NCBI GenBank assembly: GCA_002353485.1 | Contig: DEJS01000007.1 | Coordinates: 37,934 to 101,933 of the forward strand | Length of the DNA stretch: 64,000 bases | Source: Prevotella sp. UBA2742 | GTDB taxonomy: Bacteria > Bacteroidota > Bacteroidia > Bacteroidales > Bacteroidaceae | Direction of reading: 5' to 3' | In this document: positions 1-8,635 of the stretch, piece by piece | How the letters are laid out: each line of letters begins with the position of its first letter | How positions within the stretch are numbered: the first letter of the stretch is position 1 | Made by a program: the position numbers and the translations under genes | The notes under the pieces: generated by a model | Told to the model about the DNA's origin: nothing | Database searches by the model: none | What the model saw: only the letters and a program-made list of their open reading frames with translations

Positions 1-447
1 GCCGAGATAGCCAAGGCCATGAACAACGAGCTGGCGCAGAACAACGACAACGGCATGTTTGTCACCATGTTTATCGGACTGCTCCATCTGAAGACGGGTT
101 ATCTGGAATACTGCAACGCCGGCCACAATCCTCCCATCCTGGATGGCGAGTTCATCCAAATGGAGGCTAATGCTCCCTTGGGACTGTGGGAAAATCTGGA
201 ATACGAGGGCGAGGCGTTGGGTGACATCAGTGGTAAGCAGCTCTTCGTCTACTCCGATGGTCTTAACGAGGCCGAGAACCACGACCACGACCAGTATAGT
301 GACGACCGCCTGCTGACCTTCATACGCGAGCACCGCAACATGGAAGCCCATCAGCTGATAGACCTGCTGACAGAAGATGTGCAGACCCATGTCAACGGTG
401 CAGCTCCCAGCGATGATATGACGATGCTTTGTCTACGTGAGAACTGA
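1..447 (+). CDS. SpoIIE/RsbU-type PP2C serine phosphatase, C-terminal part (5' end outside window)
   Basis: The reading frame is open from base 1, so the gene begins before the window; 148 codons and the stop are visible. The visible part is the C-terminal portion of a PPM/SpoIIE phosphatase domain: the motifs GMFVTMFIGLLHL, CNAGHNPP, FVYSDGLNEAEN and the terminal DDMTMLCLR are the conserved metal-binding/core blocks of this family. It is closely similar, block for block, to the C-terminus of the membrane phosphatase at 6523..8595, so the two are paralogues. Proteins of this type dephosphorylate Ser/Thr on anti-sigma-factor antagonists in other bacteria; the partner here is not visible. A housekeeping promoter for the next gene follows at 496..526. 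Domain call firm; substrate unknown. Confidence 0.9.
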   Translation, partial: AEIAKAMNNELAQNNDNGMFVTMFIGLLHLKTGYLEYCNAGHNPPILDGEFIQMEANAPLGLWENLEYEGEALGDISGKQLFVYSDGLNEAENHDHDQYSDDRLLTFIREHRNMEAHQLIDLLTEDVQTHVNGAAPSDDMTMLCLREN

Positions 448-495
448 AGGTAGGACAAGGAAAAGTGTTGAAAAAGAATAAAAACTTCCTTTTCC

Positions 496-526
496 TTGCA
501 AATTTCATTTATTTGTGCTAACTTTG
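496..526 (+). promoter_or_regulatory. Bacteroidetes-type promoter for rhodanese lipoprotein gene
   Basis: TTG at 496-498 and TAACTTTG at 519-526 are separated by 20 nt, matching the Bacteroidetes consensus (TTTG, 19-21 nt, TAnnTTTG). The ATG at 556 lies 30 nt beyond the -7 box, which argues against an upstream start inside the promoter. Confidence 0.7.
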
Positions 527-555
527 TGGCCAAAGTTCATTTAAAAAGAAGAGAT

Positions 556-987
556 ATGAAATTATTTGTTCGTCTACTCACGTTATCGTGCTTCTTGTGT
601 ATGTCACTGTTTTTATGGGCGTGTTCGTCAGGGCATGCCAAGAAGGCTGGCGGCACAGGCAATACCAAGGAGAATGTCGACGTTGACAAGTTTGAAACTC
701 TGATTGCCGACAAGGATAAGGTCTTCCTGCTTGATGTGCGTACCCCCGACGAGTTCGAGGAAGAGCATATAGAAGGTGCTATAGAGATAGACTTCAAGGA
801 ACGCAGTTTCCGTGATGAGTGTCTGAAAAAGTTGCCTAAGGATAAGGTGATAGCCGTCTACTGTCGTTCCGGATTCCGAAGCAGTACGGCATCGAATATT
901 CTCCTTGAAGAAGGCTTCAACGTTGTCAACCTCAAGGGCGGTATTACGGCCTGGAAGGAAGCTGGCAAGCCTACGGTAAAACAATAG
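556..987 (+). CDS. Rhodanese-domain lipoprotein
   Basis: 143 residues. The N-terminus is a lipoprotein signal: MKLFVRLLTLSCFLCMS followed by the lipobox LWAC, so the mature protein should be lipid-anchored in the envelope. The rest is a single rhodanese fold with the D-V-R-T-P-D-E-F block and the active-site loop CRSGFR (Cys, then the phosphate/persulfide-cradling turn), typical of single-domain sulfurtransferases. The frame is open upstream to 496, but those codons overlap the promoter, so the ATG at 556 is chosen. The gene precedes a threonylcarbamoyl-AMP synthase gene by 11 nt and they are probably co-transcribed. Persulfide or thiosulfate sulfur transfer in the periplasm is the family role; the physiological acceptor cannot be inferred. 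Confidence 0.85.
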   Translation: MKLFVRLLTLSCFLCMSLFLWACSSGHAKKAGGTGNTKENVDVDKFETLIADKDKVFLLDVRTPDEFEEEHIEGAIEIDFKERSFRDECLKKLPKDKVIAVYCRSGFRSSTASNILLEEGFNVVNLKGGITAWKEAGKPTVKQ

Positions 988-998
988 CTCAAGTACAC

Positions 999-1580
999 AT
1001 GACACGCGAACAAGACATAAAGAATGCCGTAGAGGTGTTGCGCAAGGGTGGGGTGATTCTCTATCCTACAGACACTGTATGGGGCATTGGATGCGACGCC
1101 ACCAATGCCGATGCCGTCAGGCGTGTGTACCAGATTAAACAGCGTGATGACTCGAAAGCTCTTATCTGCCTGGTCGATAGCGATGCCCGTCTGCAGCGCT
1201 ACGTGCGTCAGGTTCCCGACGTGGCCTGGCAGCTCATAGACAGCTTGAAGGACAGCGACAGCAAGCCCACCACACTGATACTTGACGGTGCCGTCAACTT
1301 GGCCTTAAACCTTATTGCCGATGATGGCAGCATAGCCCTGCGCATTACCAATGAACCTTTCTCAAAGGAACTCTGCTTTAGGTTCCAGAAGGCGCTGGTA
1401 AGCACCTCGGCCAACATTAGTGGCGAGCCCGCAGCCCAGAACTATAGCGACATAGACCCGCGGCTGCTTGAGGCTGTTGACTATGTGTGCTGGACTCGTC
1501 GTCAGGAGCATAAGCCCCACGCGCCTTCCAGTATCATCCGCCTCAGACAGGACGGACAGGTAAGCATCATAAGGAAGTAA
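999..1580 (+). CDS. L-threonylcarbamoyladenylate synthase family protein (Sua5/YciO/YrdC)
   Basis: 193 residues, one YrdC domain, close to the length of the short TsaC/YciO branch and lacking the C-terminal Sua5 domain. Diagnostic stretches are GGVILYPTDTVWGIGCDA near the N-terminus, IKQRDDSKALICLV, and STSANISGEP, which form the ATP/threonine/bicarbonate pocket of the family. These enzymes make threonylcarbamoyl-AMP for the t6A37 modification of ANN-decoding tRNAs in the cytoplasm. It follows the rhodanese gene by 11 nt. I cannot separate TsaC from the less well understood YciO branch by eye, so no symbol is given. Confidence 0.88.
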   Translation: MTREQDIKNAVEVLRKGGVILYPTDTVWGIGCDATNADAVRRVYQIKQRDDSKALICLVDSDARLQRYVRQVPDVAWQLIDSLKDSDSKPTTLILDGAVNLALNLIADDGSIALRITNEPFSKELCFRFQKALVSTSANISGEPAAQNYSDIDPRLLEAVDYVCWTRRQEHKPHAPSSIIRLRQDGQVSIIRK

Positions 1581-1614
1581 CAGACAACAGAAACAAACAA
1601 GAAAACGACAGCTT

Positions 1615-1695
1615 ATGGATTTGCTACACATCATTGCCGTTATCATCCTCGTCGTTGCTGGCGTGGTTATCTACATGAAGAAACGGAACGAATAG
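1615..1695 (+). CDS. Putative 26-residue single-span membrane peptide
   Basis: A short ATG-TAG frame in the 129-nt gap between the YrdC gene and the ClC gene. After MDLLH it is a continuous run of about 15 hydrophobic residues (Ile/Val/Leu/Ala/Gly), then a Tyr-Met and a charged tail KKRNE, that is, an ideal one-span small membrane protein with positive-inside topology. The stop lies 14 nt before the ClC start, so it could be translated from the same message. Nothing else in the gap explains it. It is too short for homology judgement and could be a chance frame, but the composition is strongly biased toward a membrane helix. Confidence 0.45.
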   Translation: MDLLHIIAVIILVVAGVVIYMKKRNE

Positions 1696-1709
1696 AACAG
1701 GACAGAGCA

Positions 1710-3506
1710 ATGGCAGAAACAGCAACAAAAGGGTGGCTGACGCGGCTGCACGAATGGCGGGTGGCGCACGTCAGCGACAAGATGTTCCTACTCATCCTGG
1801 CGTTCCTCGTAGGACTGCTGGCTGCAGTGGCAGCCTACGTGCTGCATGGGCTCATTAACCAGATTGTGGCCTTGCTGACGGGTAGGTTCCAGACTGACTC
1901 CTATAACTGGCTCTACCTGGTCTATCCCGTAATTGGTATCTACCTCACCTCGCTTTTTGTACGCCATGTGGTGAAGGACAATATCTCGCATGGTATTACA
2001 CGTATTCTCTATGCCATCTCGTCGAACAAGTCACGGCTGAAAGCTCATAATACATGGTCCAGTGTCATTGCATCGGCCATTACTATCGGCTTTGGCGGCT
2101 CGGTGGGTGCTGAGGCTCCTATTGTACTGACGGGCTCGGCCATAGGGTCCAACCTGGGACAGTTGTTCAAGCTTGACAATAAAACGCTGATGACGCTTGT
2201 GGGCTGCGGTGCTGCCGGCGCCATAGCAGGCATCTTCAAGGCTCCGATTGCTGGACTGGTGTTTACCCTTGAAGTGCTGATGATTGACCTGACCATGGCC
2301 TCGCTATTGCCTATCCTTGTGTCATGTGTTACGGCAACGTGCTTTACCTATATTCTGAGGGGTGACGCCGCCCTCTTCTCGTTCCATCTGGACTCGGGGT
2401 GGACTGTCGAGCGTGTGCCGGCATGTATTCTGCTGGGTATCAGCTGCGGATTGGTGTCGCTCTATTTCATCCGTGCTATGAATGCCTGCGAGGACCTCTT
2501 CAGTCGTTTCAAGGATAAACCGTACGTCAGGTTAGTTATCGGCGGCGCTATCCTCTCTACGCTCATCTTCCTTTTTCCATCGCTCTACGGTGAAGGTTAT
2601 CTCAGCATTAACCTGCTGCTGAACGGCAAGACGGAGACAGACTGGAACCAACTATTAGACGGCTCATTGTTCTATGGACATTCCGAATACCTTATACTGT
2701 ACATTGCCCTGGTGTTGCTTACCAAAGTGTTTGCCACGTCGGCCACCAACGGAGGCGGAGGTTGTGGCGGAACGTTTGCCCCCTCGTTGTTTATAGGCTG
2801 CTTCACGGGATTTCTCTTCTCACGGCTGTGGAACATCAATCAGGTGGGAGTCTATGTGCCCGAGAAGAACTTTGCCCTGTTGGGCATGGCAGGCGTTATG
2901 TCGGGTGTCATGCATGCACCGCTGACAGGCATTTTCCTTATAGCCGAGATAACCACAGGCTATGACCTGTTCATGCCCCTGATGATAGTCTCTGTAGCCA
3001 GCTACCTGACCATCATCATTTTCGAACCCCACAGTATTTATGGTATGCGACTGGCGCGGCAGGGTAAGCTGGTGACCCACCATACCGACCATGCCGTACT
3101 GACGCTGATGAGTCTGGACAGCGTCGTCGACCACGACTACCAGGCCGTGGCGCCCGACATGCAGCTGGGCCAGATGGTCCATAACATCAGCCGTTCGCGC
3201 AGCAATGTGCTGCCTGTTACCGATGCTGCTGGCAATCTGCTGGGTGAGATAGATATCGTAAGGATTCGCCATGTGGTGTTCCGTACAGAGCTATATCATC
3301 ATTTCATGGCCTCACAGCTGATGGTGCAGCCAGCTGCTACCTTGCGCTACGACACACCCATGAACGAGGTGATGAAAACCTTTGAGCGCACCCAGGCTGA
3401 CTGGCTGCCCGTTCTTGACGAAGACCACCATCTGAAAGGCTATATCTCGCGCAAACGCCTTTATAACGTCTATCGTAAGATGGTACACGACCTAAGCCAG
3501 GATTAG
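1710..3506 (+). CDS. ClC-family chloride channel/antiporter with C-terminal CBS pair
   Basis: 598 residues. Residues about 25-440 are the multi-span ClC core: the selectivity/gate motif appears as GGSVGAEAP, with Glu135 in the position of the gating glutamate, followed by GAAGAIAGIFKAPIAG and the late GGTFAPSLFIG block. Residues about 455-590 form two CBS domains, which in related proteins bind adenine nucleotides and regulate transport. The first ClC signature (GSGIP type) is not obvious. It is an inner-membrane protein moving Cl- or another small anion; channel versus proton-coupled exchanger cannot be settled from sequence by eye. It is convergent with the thioesterase gene, with only 6 nt between stops, and no terminator hairpin is visible there. 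Confidence 0.93.
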   Translation: MAETATKGWLTRLHEWRVAHVSDKMFLLILAFLVGLLAAVAAYVLHGLINQIVALLTGRFQTDSYNWLYLVYPVIGIYLTSLFVRHVVKDNISHGITRILYAISSNKSRLKAHNTWSSVIASAITIGFGGSVGAEAPIVLTGSAIGSNLGQLFKLDNKTLMTLVGCGAAGAIAGIFKAPIAGLVFTLEVLMIDLTMASLLPILVSCVTATCFTYILRGDAALFSFHLDSGWTVERVPACILLGISCGLVSLYFIRAMNACEDLFSRFKDKPYVRLVIGGAILSTLIFLFPSLYGEGYLSINLLLNGKTETDWNQLLDGSLFYGHSEYLILYIALVLLTKVFATSATNGGGGCGGTFAPSLFIGCFTGFLFSRLWNINQVGVYVPEKNFALLGMAGVMSGVMHAPLTGIFLIAEITTGYDLFMPLMIVSVASYLTIIIFEPHSIYGMRLARQGKLVTHHTDHAVLTLMSLDSVVDHDYQAVAPDMQLGQMVHNISRSRSNVLPVTDAAGNLLGEIDIVRIRHVVFRTELYHHFMASQLMVQPAATLRYDTPMNEVMKTFERTQADWLPVLDEDHHLKGYISRKRLYNVYRKMVHDLSQD

Positions 3507-3512
3507 TGCTCT

Positions 3513-4217
3513 TTATGGTGCGAACTCGATAATGGCGCAAATCTCGGTAGCAACAGACAGGGCGACGGCGATGCTGCTTTCTGTATGATATACCGTCGGT
3601 GTAAGCATATCGCCCAGCTTTGCAGCAACACGGTATTCCACACGTAGATTCTTGACCTCGAAATCTTCTGGCAACAGTTCCATTGCCATGCGGATGTAGT
3701 TGGCATTGTTCATGTGGCGGTTGTAGTCAATATCGGCACGAAGAACCTTGATGGGGTCGAGCACTTTGCCGCCCTCACGCGGCAGTATGATTCTTCGGTC
3801 GCGATAGTCCATCTCTAGCTGAGGTTCCAAGCGCATTGATGCTATGGTGGCATCGTCAACGCGTTTCAGTTTGCCGTTGCTTTTATCCACAAAGGCTCCC
3901 ATGCTCCACGTACGGTAGCATGGTTTGCCCTCGCTGTCATAGATGAATGTGTTGCGGAATCCGAACATCGGTTTCATGCCGTAGACGGAGGTTGTTACCG
4001 TCAGTTCCTCTTTATACTCAGGAACGCGGACTACCTCCACCTGCCGGGATGCCAGCAGCTGCGCCATGTTCTGCTCTGTGAAATAGTGCTTGACTCCTGG
4101 CTCAGTGTCAATCCACATCTCGGAGCAGTCCTGCATCATTTGGAGTGCAGAATATAGTTTCAGCCTTCCCTCGCTGTCGCAGGTGCTTGTGGTTACTTTG
4201 TAATTTAGGCTGTACAT
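3513..4217 (-). CDS. Acyl-ACP thioesterase (double hot-dog, FatA/FatB-like)
   Basis: 234 residues, the usual length of bacterial acyl-ACP thioesterases. Two tandem hot-dog folds: the first starts near YKVTTSTCDSEGRLKL; the second carries DIDYNRHMNNANYI near residue 165, the Asn-x-His-(x)-Asn-Asn block that holds catalytic residues in plant FatA/FatB. These enzymes release free fatty acids from acyl carrier protein in the cytoplasm and influence membrane acyl chain composition. It lies 23 nt downstream of the S9 peptidase gene on the same strand with no promoter between, so the two are likely co-transcribed. Family call firm; chain-length preference not visible. Confidence 0.9.
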   Translation of the reverse strand: MYSLNYKVTTSTCDSEGRLKLYSALQMMQDCSEMWIDTEPGVKHYFTEQNMAQLLASRQVEVVRVPEYKEELTVTTSVYGMKPMFGFRNTFIYDSEGKPCYRTWSMGAFVDKSNGKLKRVDDATIASMRLEPQLEMDYRDRRIILPREGGKVLDPIKVLRADIDYNRHMNNANYIRMAMELLPEDFEVKNLRVEYRVAAKLGDMLTPTVYHTESSIAVALSVATEICAIIEFAP

Positions 4218-4240
4218 ATTGATGACTATAATTGTTTGGC

Positions 4241-6412
4241 CTATTTCAGCCAGCGGTCAAGCCAGTTGAAGAAGGTGCGCTGCCATAGTATACCGTTCTG
4301 GGGCTTGAGCACCCAGTGGTTCTCGTCGGGGAAGATGAGCAACTCGGCGGGCAGACCTTTCATGCGGGCGGCATTGAAGGCGGCCATACCTTGGGTATAG
4401 TTGATGCGGTAGTCCTTCTCGCCGTGTATGCAGAGAATGGGTGTGTCCCACTTCTCCACCATTTTGTGCGGTGAGTCATGGTATGTCTTCTTGGCGCGAG
4501 GCATCTGCGGACGGTGCCAGTAGGCCTCATCGTACTCCCAGTTGGAGAACCAGTTCTCCTCGGTCTCCAGGTACATGGCGGCCAGGTTGAAGGCTCCGTC
4601 GTGCGAAATGAAAGCCTTGAAGCGCTTCTCGTGGATTCCGGCCAGATAGTAGACGGAGAATCCTCCAAACGAGGCTCCGACGGCTCCCAGCCGGTCTTTG
4701 TCGACGAAGGGCAGGTTTTGTGTGGCGAAGTCAATGGCCGAGAGATAGTCGTTCATACACTGGCCGGTCCAGTTGCCGCTGATCTGCTCCTTCCACTCCT
4801 GTCCGAAGCCGGGCAGTCCGTGACGGTTAGGAGCTACCACGACGTAGCCGTTGGCAGCCATAATCTGGAAGTTCCACCGATATGACCAGAACTGCGAGAC
4901 GGGGCTCTGTGGGCCACCTTCGCAGAAGAGCAGGGTGGGGTACTTCTTGCCTTCTTCGTAGTTGGCAGGCAGCATGACCCATACCAATTCCTTCTTTCCA
5001 TCGGTGGTTGGCACCCAATACTGCTGCATCTTGCCCAGGGTGAGTTGCGAGAGTATGTGGTCGTTCTCGTGGGTAAGCTGCTGAATGGTGGTTTTCTCTA
5101 TCGTCTTGCCGGGAGTTACCATGTAAATGTCGGTGGGGGCACTGAGGCTCTGGCGTGTAGCCAAGATACGCTTGCCGTCGTTAGCTAACTTCAGTGAGGT
5201 CCAGTCGTCCCATGTCTCAGTGAGCTGGCGGACTTCCCCCTTCCAGTTGACGCTGTACATGTTGCAGCAGCCGTGCCATACACTGAGAAAATAAAGCTGC
5301 GCTTGCTTTTCTTTCTCTGGGGCCCAGCAGAATGCGTCGACGTCAGACTTCCAGTCGATGTAACGCTTGATGCCTGTGCCCATCTCATAGATGCACAGAC
5401 GGTTGAGGTCGGCCTCGTAGCCGTCGCGCTCCATGGACAGCCATGCAACGTACTTGCCGTCGGGCGAGAACTGGGGGTTCTGGTCGTAGCCTACGTTGTT
5501 CTTCAGGTTCTCCTTGGCATTAACCGACTGCACGGCCAGGGTGATGGTCGGGTCGACCTTGGGAGCGACATAGTCGGCAGGCTTGCAGAGGTTTCGGGTC
5601 TGCTTTGTCTGGGTGTCGTAGAGGAAGATGTCGGAGTCAGTAGAAATGCTGTATTCCAATCCAGTCTTCTTGCGGCAGGTATAGGCGATGCTCTTTGAGT
5701 CGGGGCTCCATGCCAACTGCTCGATGCCACCGAAGGGCTCCATGGGACATTCGTAAGGCTCGCCTTCGAGGATGTCGGTATGGCTGTCGGCGATAGCGAA
5801 ACCGTCGCCCACGTTGGCCACGAAGGGGTGCTGTATGGACTCAACGTAATGGTCCCAGTGGCGGTACATGAGGTCGGTTACGCGGCGGCCCGTAGCTTTG
5901 GGCAGGTCAGAAGGATTCGCCTGAATGATGTCGTGGAAGGGCATCGACTTGATGATGATGATCTTTGTGCGGTCGGGCGAGAATAGGAAGCCTTCTACTT
6001 TCCCGTCTGTTTTTGAGAGTTGACGGCGGTCAGAACCATCGGCATTCATGCTCCATATCTCGCCTCCGCTGAGGTAGGCAATGGTCTGGGCGTCGAGCCA
6101 GGTTGGGTCGGTCTCGCTTTTCTGACTGGTGCTGAGCTGGCGCTGGGCACTGCCGTCGGCGTTCATCACGCAGATGACCTGTCGGCTCTTGTTGGCCTTG
6201 ACACTGTAGTAACCTACCTGATAGACGATATGTCGTCCGTCGGGCGATGCCTCAGTAGTGCCTATGCGGCCCATTGCCCAAAGAGCCTCAGGCGTCATCA
6301 TGCGGCTGGAGAGACGAATGTTGTTTTTCCCAATGTTCACGTTTTCTTGAGCTTTAATGGTGACAGGCACAAAGACGAGTGCCATGGCCACGATGGTCAG
6401 TATTTTTTTCAT
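4241..6412 (-). CDS. S9-family serine peptidase (prolyl oligopeptidase / dipeptidyl aminopeptidase type), secreted
   Basis: 723 residues from the ATG at 6412; the frame is open to 6514 but that extension crosses the promoter, so the downstream Met with a clean signal peptide (MKKILTIVAMALVFVPVTIKA) is chosen. Residues about 60-430 are a WD/PD40-like beta-propeller (repeats such as SPDGRHIVYQ, NADGSAQRQLS, SPDGKYVAWL). Residues about 480-723 are an alpha/beta hydrolase with nucleophile GASFGGF (Ser near 581), Asp in GEKDYRIN near 667 and His in DENHWV near 698. It should cleave oligopeptides in the periplasm. Divergent from the SpoIIE phosphatase gene, sharing a 110-nt promoter region, and upstream of the thioesterase gene. 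Confidence 0.93.
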   Translation of the reverse strand: MKKILTIVAMALVFVPVTIKAQENVNIGKNNIRLSSRMMTPEALWAMGRIGTTEASPDGRHIVYQVGYYSVKANKSRQVICVMNADGSAQRQLSTSQKSETDPTWLDAQTIAYLSGGEIWSMNADGSDRRQLSKTDGKVEGFLFSPDRTKIIIIKSMPFHDIIQANPSDLPKATGRRVTDLMYRHWDHYVESIQHPFVANVGDGFAIADSHTDILEGEPYECPMEPFGGIEQLAWSPDSKSIAYTCRKKTGLEYSISTDSDIFLYDTQTKQTRNLCKPADYVAPKVDPTITLAVQSVNAKENLKNNVGYDQNPQFSPDGKYVAWLSMERDGYEADLNRLCIYEMGTGIKRYIDWKSDVDAFCWAPEKEKQAQLYFLSVWHGCCNMYSVNWKGEVRQLTETWDDWTSLKLANDGKRILATRQSLSAPTDIYMVTPGKTIEKTTIQQLTHENDHILSQLTLGKMQQYWVPTTDGKKELVWVMLPANYEEGKKYPTLLFCEGGPQSPVSQFWSYRWNFQIMAANGYVVVAPNRHGLPGFGQEWKEQISGNWTGQCMNDYLSAIDFATQNLPFVDKDRLGAVGASFGGFSVYYLAGIHEKRFKAFISHDGAFNLAAMYLETEENWFSNWEYDEAYWHRPQMPRAKKTYHDSPHKMVEKWDTPILCIHGEKDYRINYTQGMAAFNAARMKGLPAELLIFPDENHWVLKPQNGILWQRTFFNWLDRWLK

Positions 6413-6431
6413 ATCCAAGAGAATTTTGTTG

Positions 6432-6439
6432 CAAAGGTA
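6432..6439 (-). promoter_or_regulatory. -7 box of S9 peptidase promoter
   Basis: TACCTTTG on the minus strand, 20 nt upstream of the ATG at 6412. No good -33 TTTG is visible, so only the -7 element is claimed. Confidence 0.55.
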
Positions 6440-6484
6440 CAAAGAAAATACATAATAAAGGGTGGAAATCTGAAAAATTATTCG

Positions 6485-6492
6485 TATCTTTG
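6485..6492 (+). promoter_or_regulatory. -7 box of TPR-SpoIIE phosphatase promoter
   Basis: TATCTTTG 30 nt upstream of the ATG at 6523, divergent from the S9 peptidase promoter. The -33 position (about 6461) has no TTTG. Confidence 0.55.
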
Positions 6493-6522
6493 CCCACGTT
6501 ATATACAAATACATAGGGCAAG

Positions 6523-8595
6523 ATGAGGGAAACCAGATATATTAGGCTGTTGCTGGTATTGCTTTTGGCGGCTTTCTCCATGGGAGGATGTCGCGTAAAG
6601 AGGTATCATGAGGTAAAGGCCAGTCGGGCAGACAGCGTACTGTTTGACATAGGTACGACGAAAAACTACGAGCGTTTGCGCCATAAGGCTGATAGCTTCG
6701 AAATGGTAGGCGATATATCGGCCCTTGATGCCAATCGCTGGCGTGGTGTGGCCTACTACCGGCAAGGAATGTATCATCACGCCGAGATGAGCTATCGCAA
6801 GGCCTTAGAGTGTGAGGTGAATACCAACGAAGACCAGCAGAACTACAATAAGGTGGCGCGCCGACTGACGGAAATTCTTTTGGTGAAAGGTGACTTCGAG
6901 GGCTCGTTGCGTATTGCTATTCCCGCGGTGGCAAAGATGGATAAGTCGGGCATAGGCTCGGATATTGACTATGCCATTCTGTTGAATAACATAGGTATTT
7001 GTCAGCTGCACCTGGGGCGTGATGCTGAGGCTAACGAGAGCTTCATCACCGCACGTGGGCACTATGTGAACCGCTGGAAGACAGACTCAACGAGTCGTGG
7101 CTTCCAGGAGGCAGTGTTAGGCACTGTATACACCAGCCAAGCCTATATCAATACACGGCGTTACGCAGAGTCCATCTACTGGATAGACCGTACGGAGATG
7201 CTGCTGAATATGTATAGGGAGCGTTCCGATGCGCGCAAGGAGTATTTCGACGAATACCAGGGCCGTATCGAGATAATGCGTGCCGTGGCTCTTCAAGGAA
7301 TGGGTAAGGCTAAGGAGGCTGGCGAGGCGTACAAACGGTTTCTGAAGACGTCTTACTCCAATACCCCTGCCGGACACATTACTTCTACCGACTATCTGAT
7401 GGTGGCCCAGCGCTACAAGGAGGCTGCCCTCAATTACCGCTATTTGGACAAGGCCATGGCAGACTGGGGTACAGAGCTGACGCTTGACAACCTGCAACTA
7501 TACATGTTGCCAAAATACCAGGCCAATGCCAAGGCTAAGCAGATAGACTCTGCTGTGGTGGCGGGAGCCCGTATACTGGATGTTCTCGACTCATTGATAA
7601 CCCAGCAGAAAAAAAGTGCCACGGTTGAGCTGGCAACTATCTATGATACGCAGGGGAAGGAGGCCGAGATAGCCCGTAAGGAGGCCAGCCTTTCACAGAC
7701 GCGATTGGTAAGTACGGGTATTGCGCTGGTGCTGCTGATTATTTTCTTTGTTACCTATACATTGGTAAAACGCAAGGCAGCCCATCGTCTGCAAGATGCA
7801 CATGACAAATTGGAGGATGCCCATGGCAAACTGAAAACGGCTTATGACGAACTGGAGAAGACAACGAAGGCCAAGGAACGTATAGAGAGTGAGTTGCGCA
7901 TTGCACGCGATATCCAAATGTCGATGGTTCCCAATATATTCCCAGACCATGACGGCATAGACCTCTATGCTTCCATGACGCCAGCCAAGGAGGTGGGCGG
8001 CGACCTGTATGGCTATCTGCTGCAAGGCGATGAACTTTATTTCTGTGTGGGTGACGTCAGTGGCAAGGGTGTGCCTGCCTCGCTCTTCATGGCACAGGCT
8101 ACACGACTTTTCAGAACTCTGGCTGCTCAGCATATGATGCCGGCAGAAATATGTACCCGTATGAATGCCGCACTGACAGAAGATAATGAACAGGGCATGT
8201 TCGTTACTGTTTTCCTGGGATTGGTACATCTGAGCACAGGGCGGCTTGACTTCTGCAATGCAGGTCACAATCCCCCTGTTGTCGGCTTTCCGCCCAGGTT
8301 TCTGGAGGTAGAGTCTAATGCTCCTATAGGTCTATGGCCCGATTTGGATTTCGTGGGCGAACATGTGGACAGCATCAAGGGTGAGCCGATCTTCGTCTAT
8401 TCCGACGGGTTGAATGAGGCAGAAAACCTGCAGCAACAGCAATTTAGCGATGAACAGCTGTTGGCAATACTGAGCCAGTCGACGTTCCAGAGCTCGAAGG
8501 AGGTGGTGGAGTATCTGAAAGCTGCTGTCGAGAAACACCGTAATGGGGCAGAACCTAATGACGACTTAACCATGCTTTGCTTGCGTGTGAAATGA
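6523..8595 (+). CDS. Membrane TPR-sensor SpoIIE-type serine phosphatase (lipoprotein signal)
   Basis: 690 residues. The N-terminus carries a lipoprotein-like signal ending in SMGGC. Residues about 35-380 are helical TPR-like repeats (MYHHAEMSYRKALECE, IGICQLHLGRDAEANESF) predicted to be periplasmic. One membrane span at about 393-415 (STGIALVLLIIFFVTYTLV) is followed by a coiled coil (KLEDAHGKLKTAYDELEKTTKAKE as heptads) and, from about 455, a SpoIIE/PP2C phosphatase domain with ARDIQMSMVP, GGDLYGY, GDVSGKGVPASLFMA, CNAGHNPP and YSDGLNEAEN. The design is a transmembrane signal transducer with a Ser/Thr phosphatase output, as in partner-switching systems. A close paralogue of its phosphatase domain ends at 447. 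Target protein unknown; no anti-sigma kinase gene is nearby. Confidence 0.92.
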   Translation: MRETRYIRLLLVLLLAAFSMGGCRVKRYHEVKASRADSVLFDIGTTKNYERLRHKADSFEMVGDISALDANRWRGVAYYRQGMYHHAEMSYRKALECEVNTNEDQQNYNKVARRLTEILLVKGDFEGSLRIAIPAVAKMDKSGIGSDIDYAILLNNIGICQLHLGRDAEANESFITARGHYVNRWKTDSTSRGFQEAVLGTVYTSQAYINTRRYAESIYWIDRTEMLLNMYRERSDARKEYFDEYQGRIEIMRAVALQGMGKAKEAGEAYKRFLKTSYSNTPAGHITSTDYLMVAQRYKEAALNYRYLDKAMADWGTELTLDNLQLYMLPKYQANAKAKQIDSAVVAGARILDVLDSLITQQKKSATVELATIYDTQGKEAEIARKEASLSQTRLVSTGIALVLLIIFFVTYTLVKRKAAHRLQDAHDKLEDAHGKLKTAYDELEKTTKAKERIESELRIARDIQMSMVPNIFPDHDGIDLYASMTPAKEVGGDLYGYLLQGDELYFCVGDVSGKGVPASLFMAQATRLFRTLAAQHMMPAEICTRMNAALTEDNEQGMFVTVFLGLVHLSTGRLDFCNAGHNPPVVGFPPRFLEVESNAPIGLWPDLDFVGEHVDSIKGEPIFVYSDGLNEAENLQQQQFSDEQLLAILSQSTFQSSKEVVEYLKAAVEKHRNGAEPNDDLTMLCLRVK

Positions 8596-8635
8596 CAAGC
8601 CTTAGTCCGAACAACTTTGTTAATATGGATAAGAT

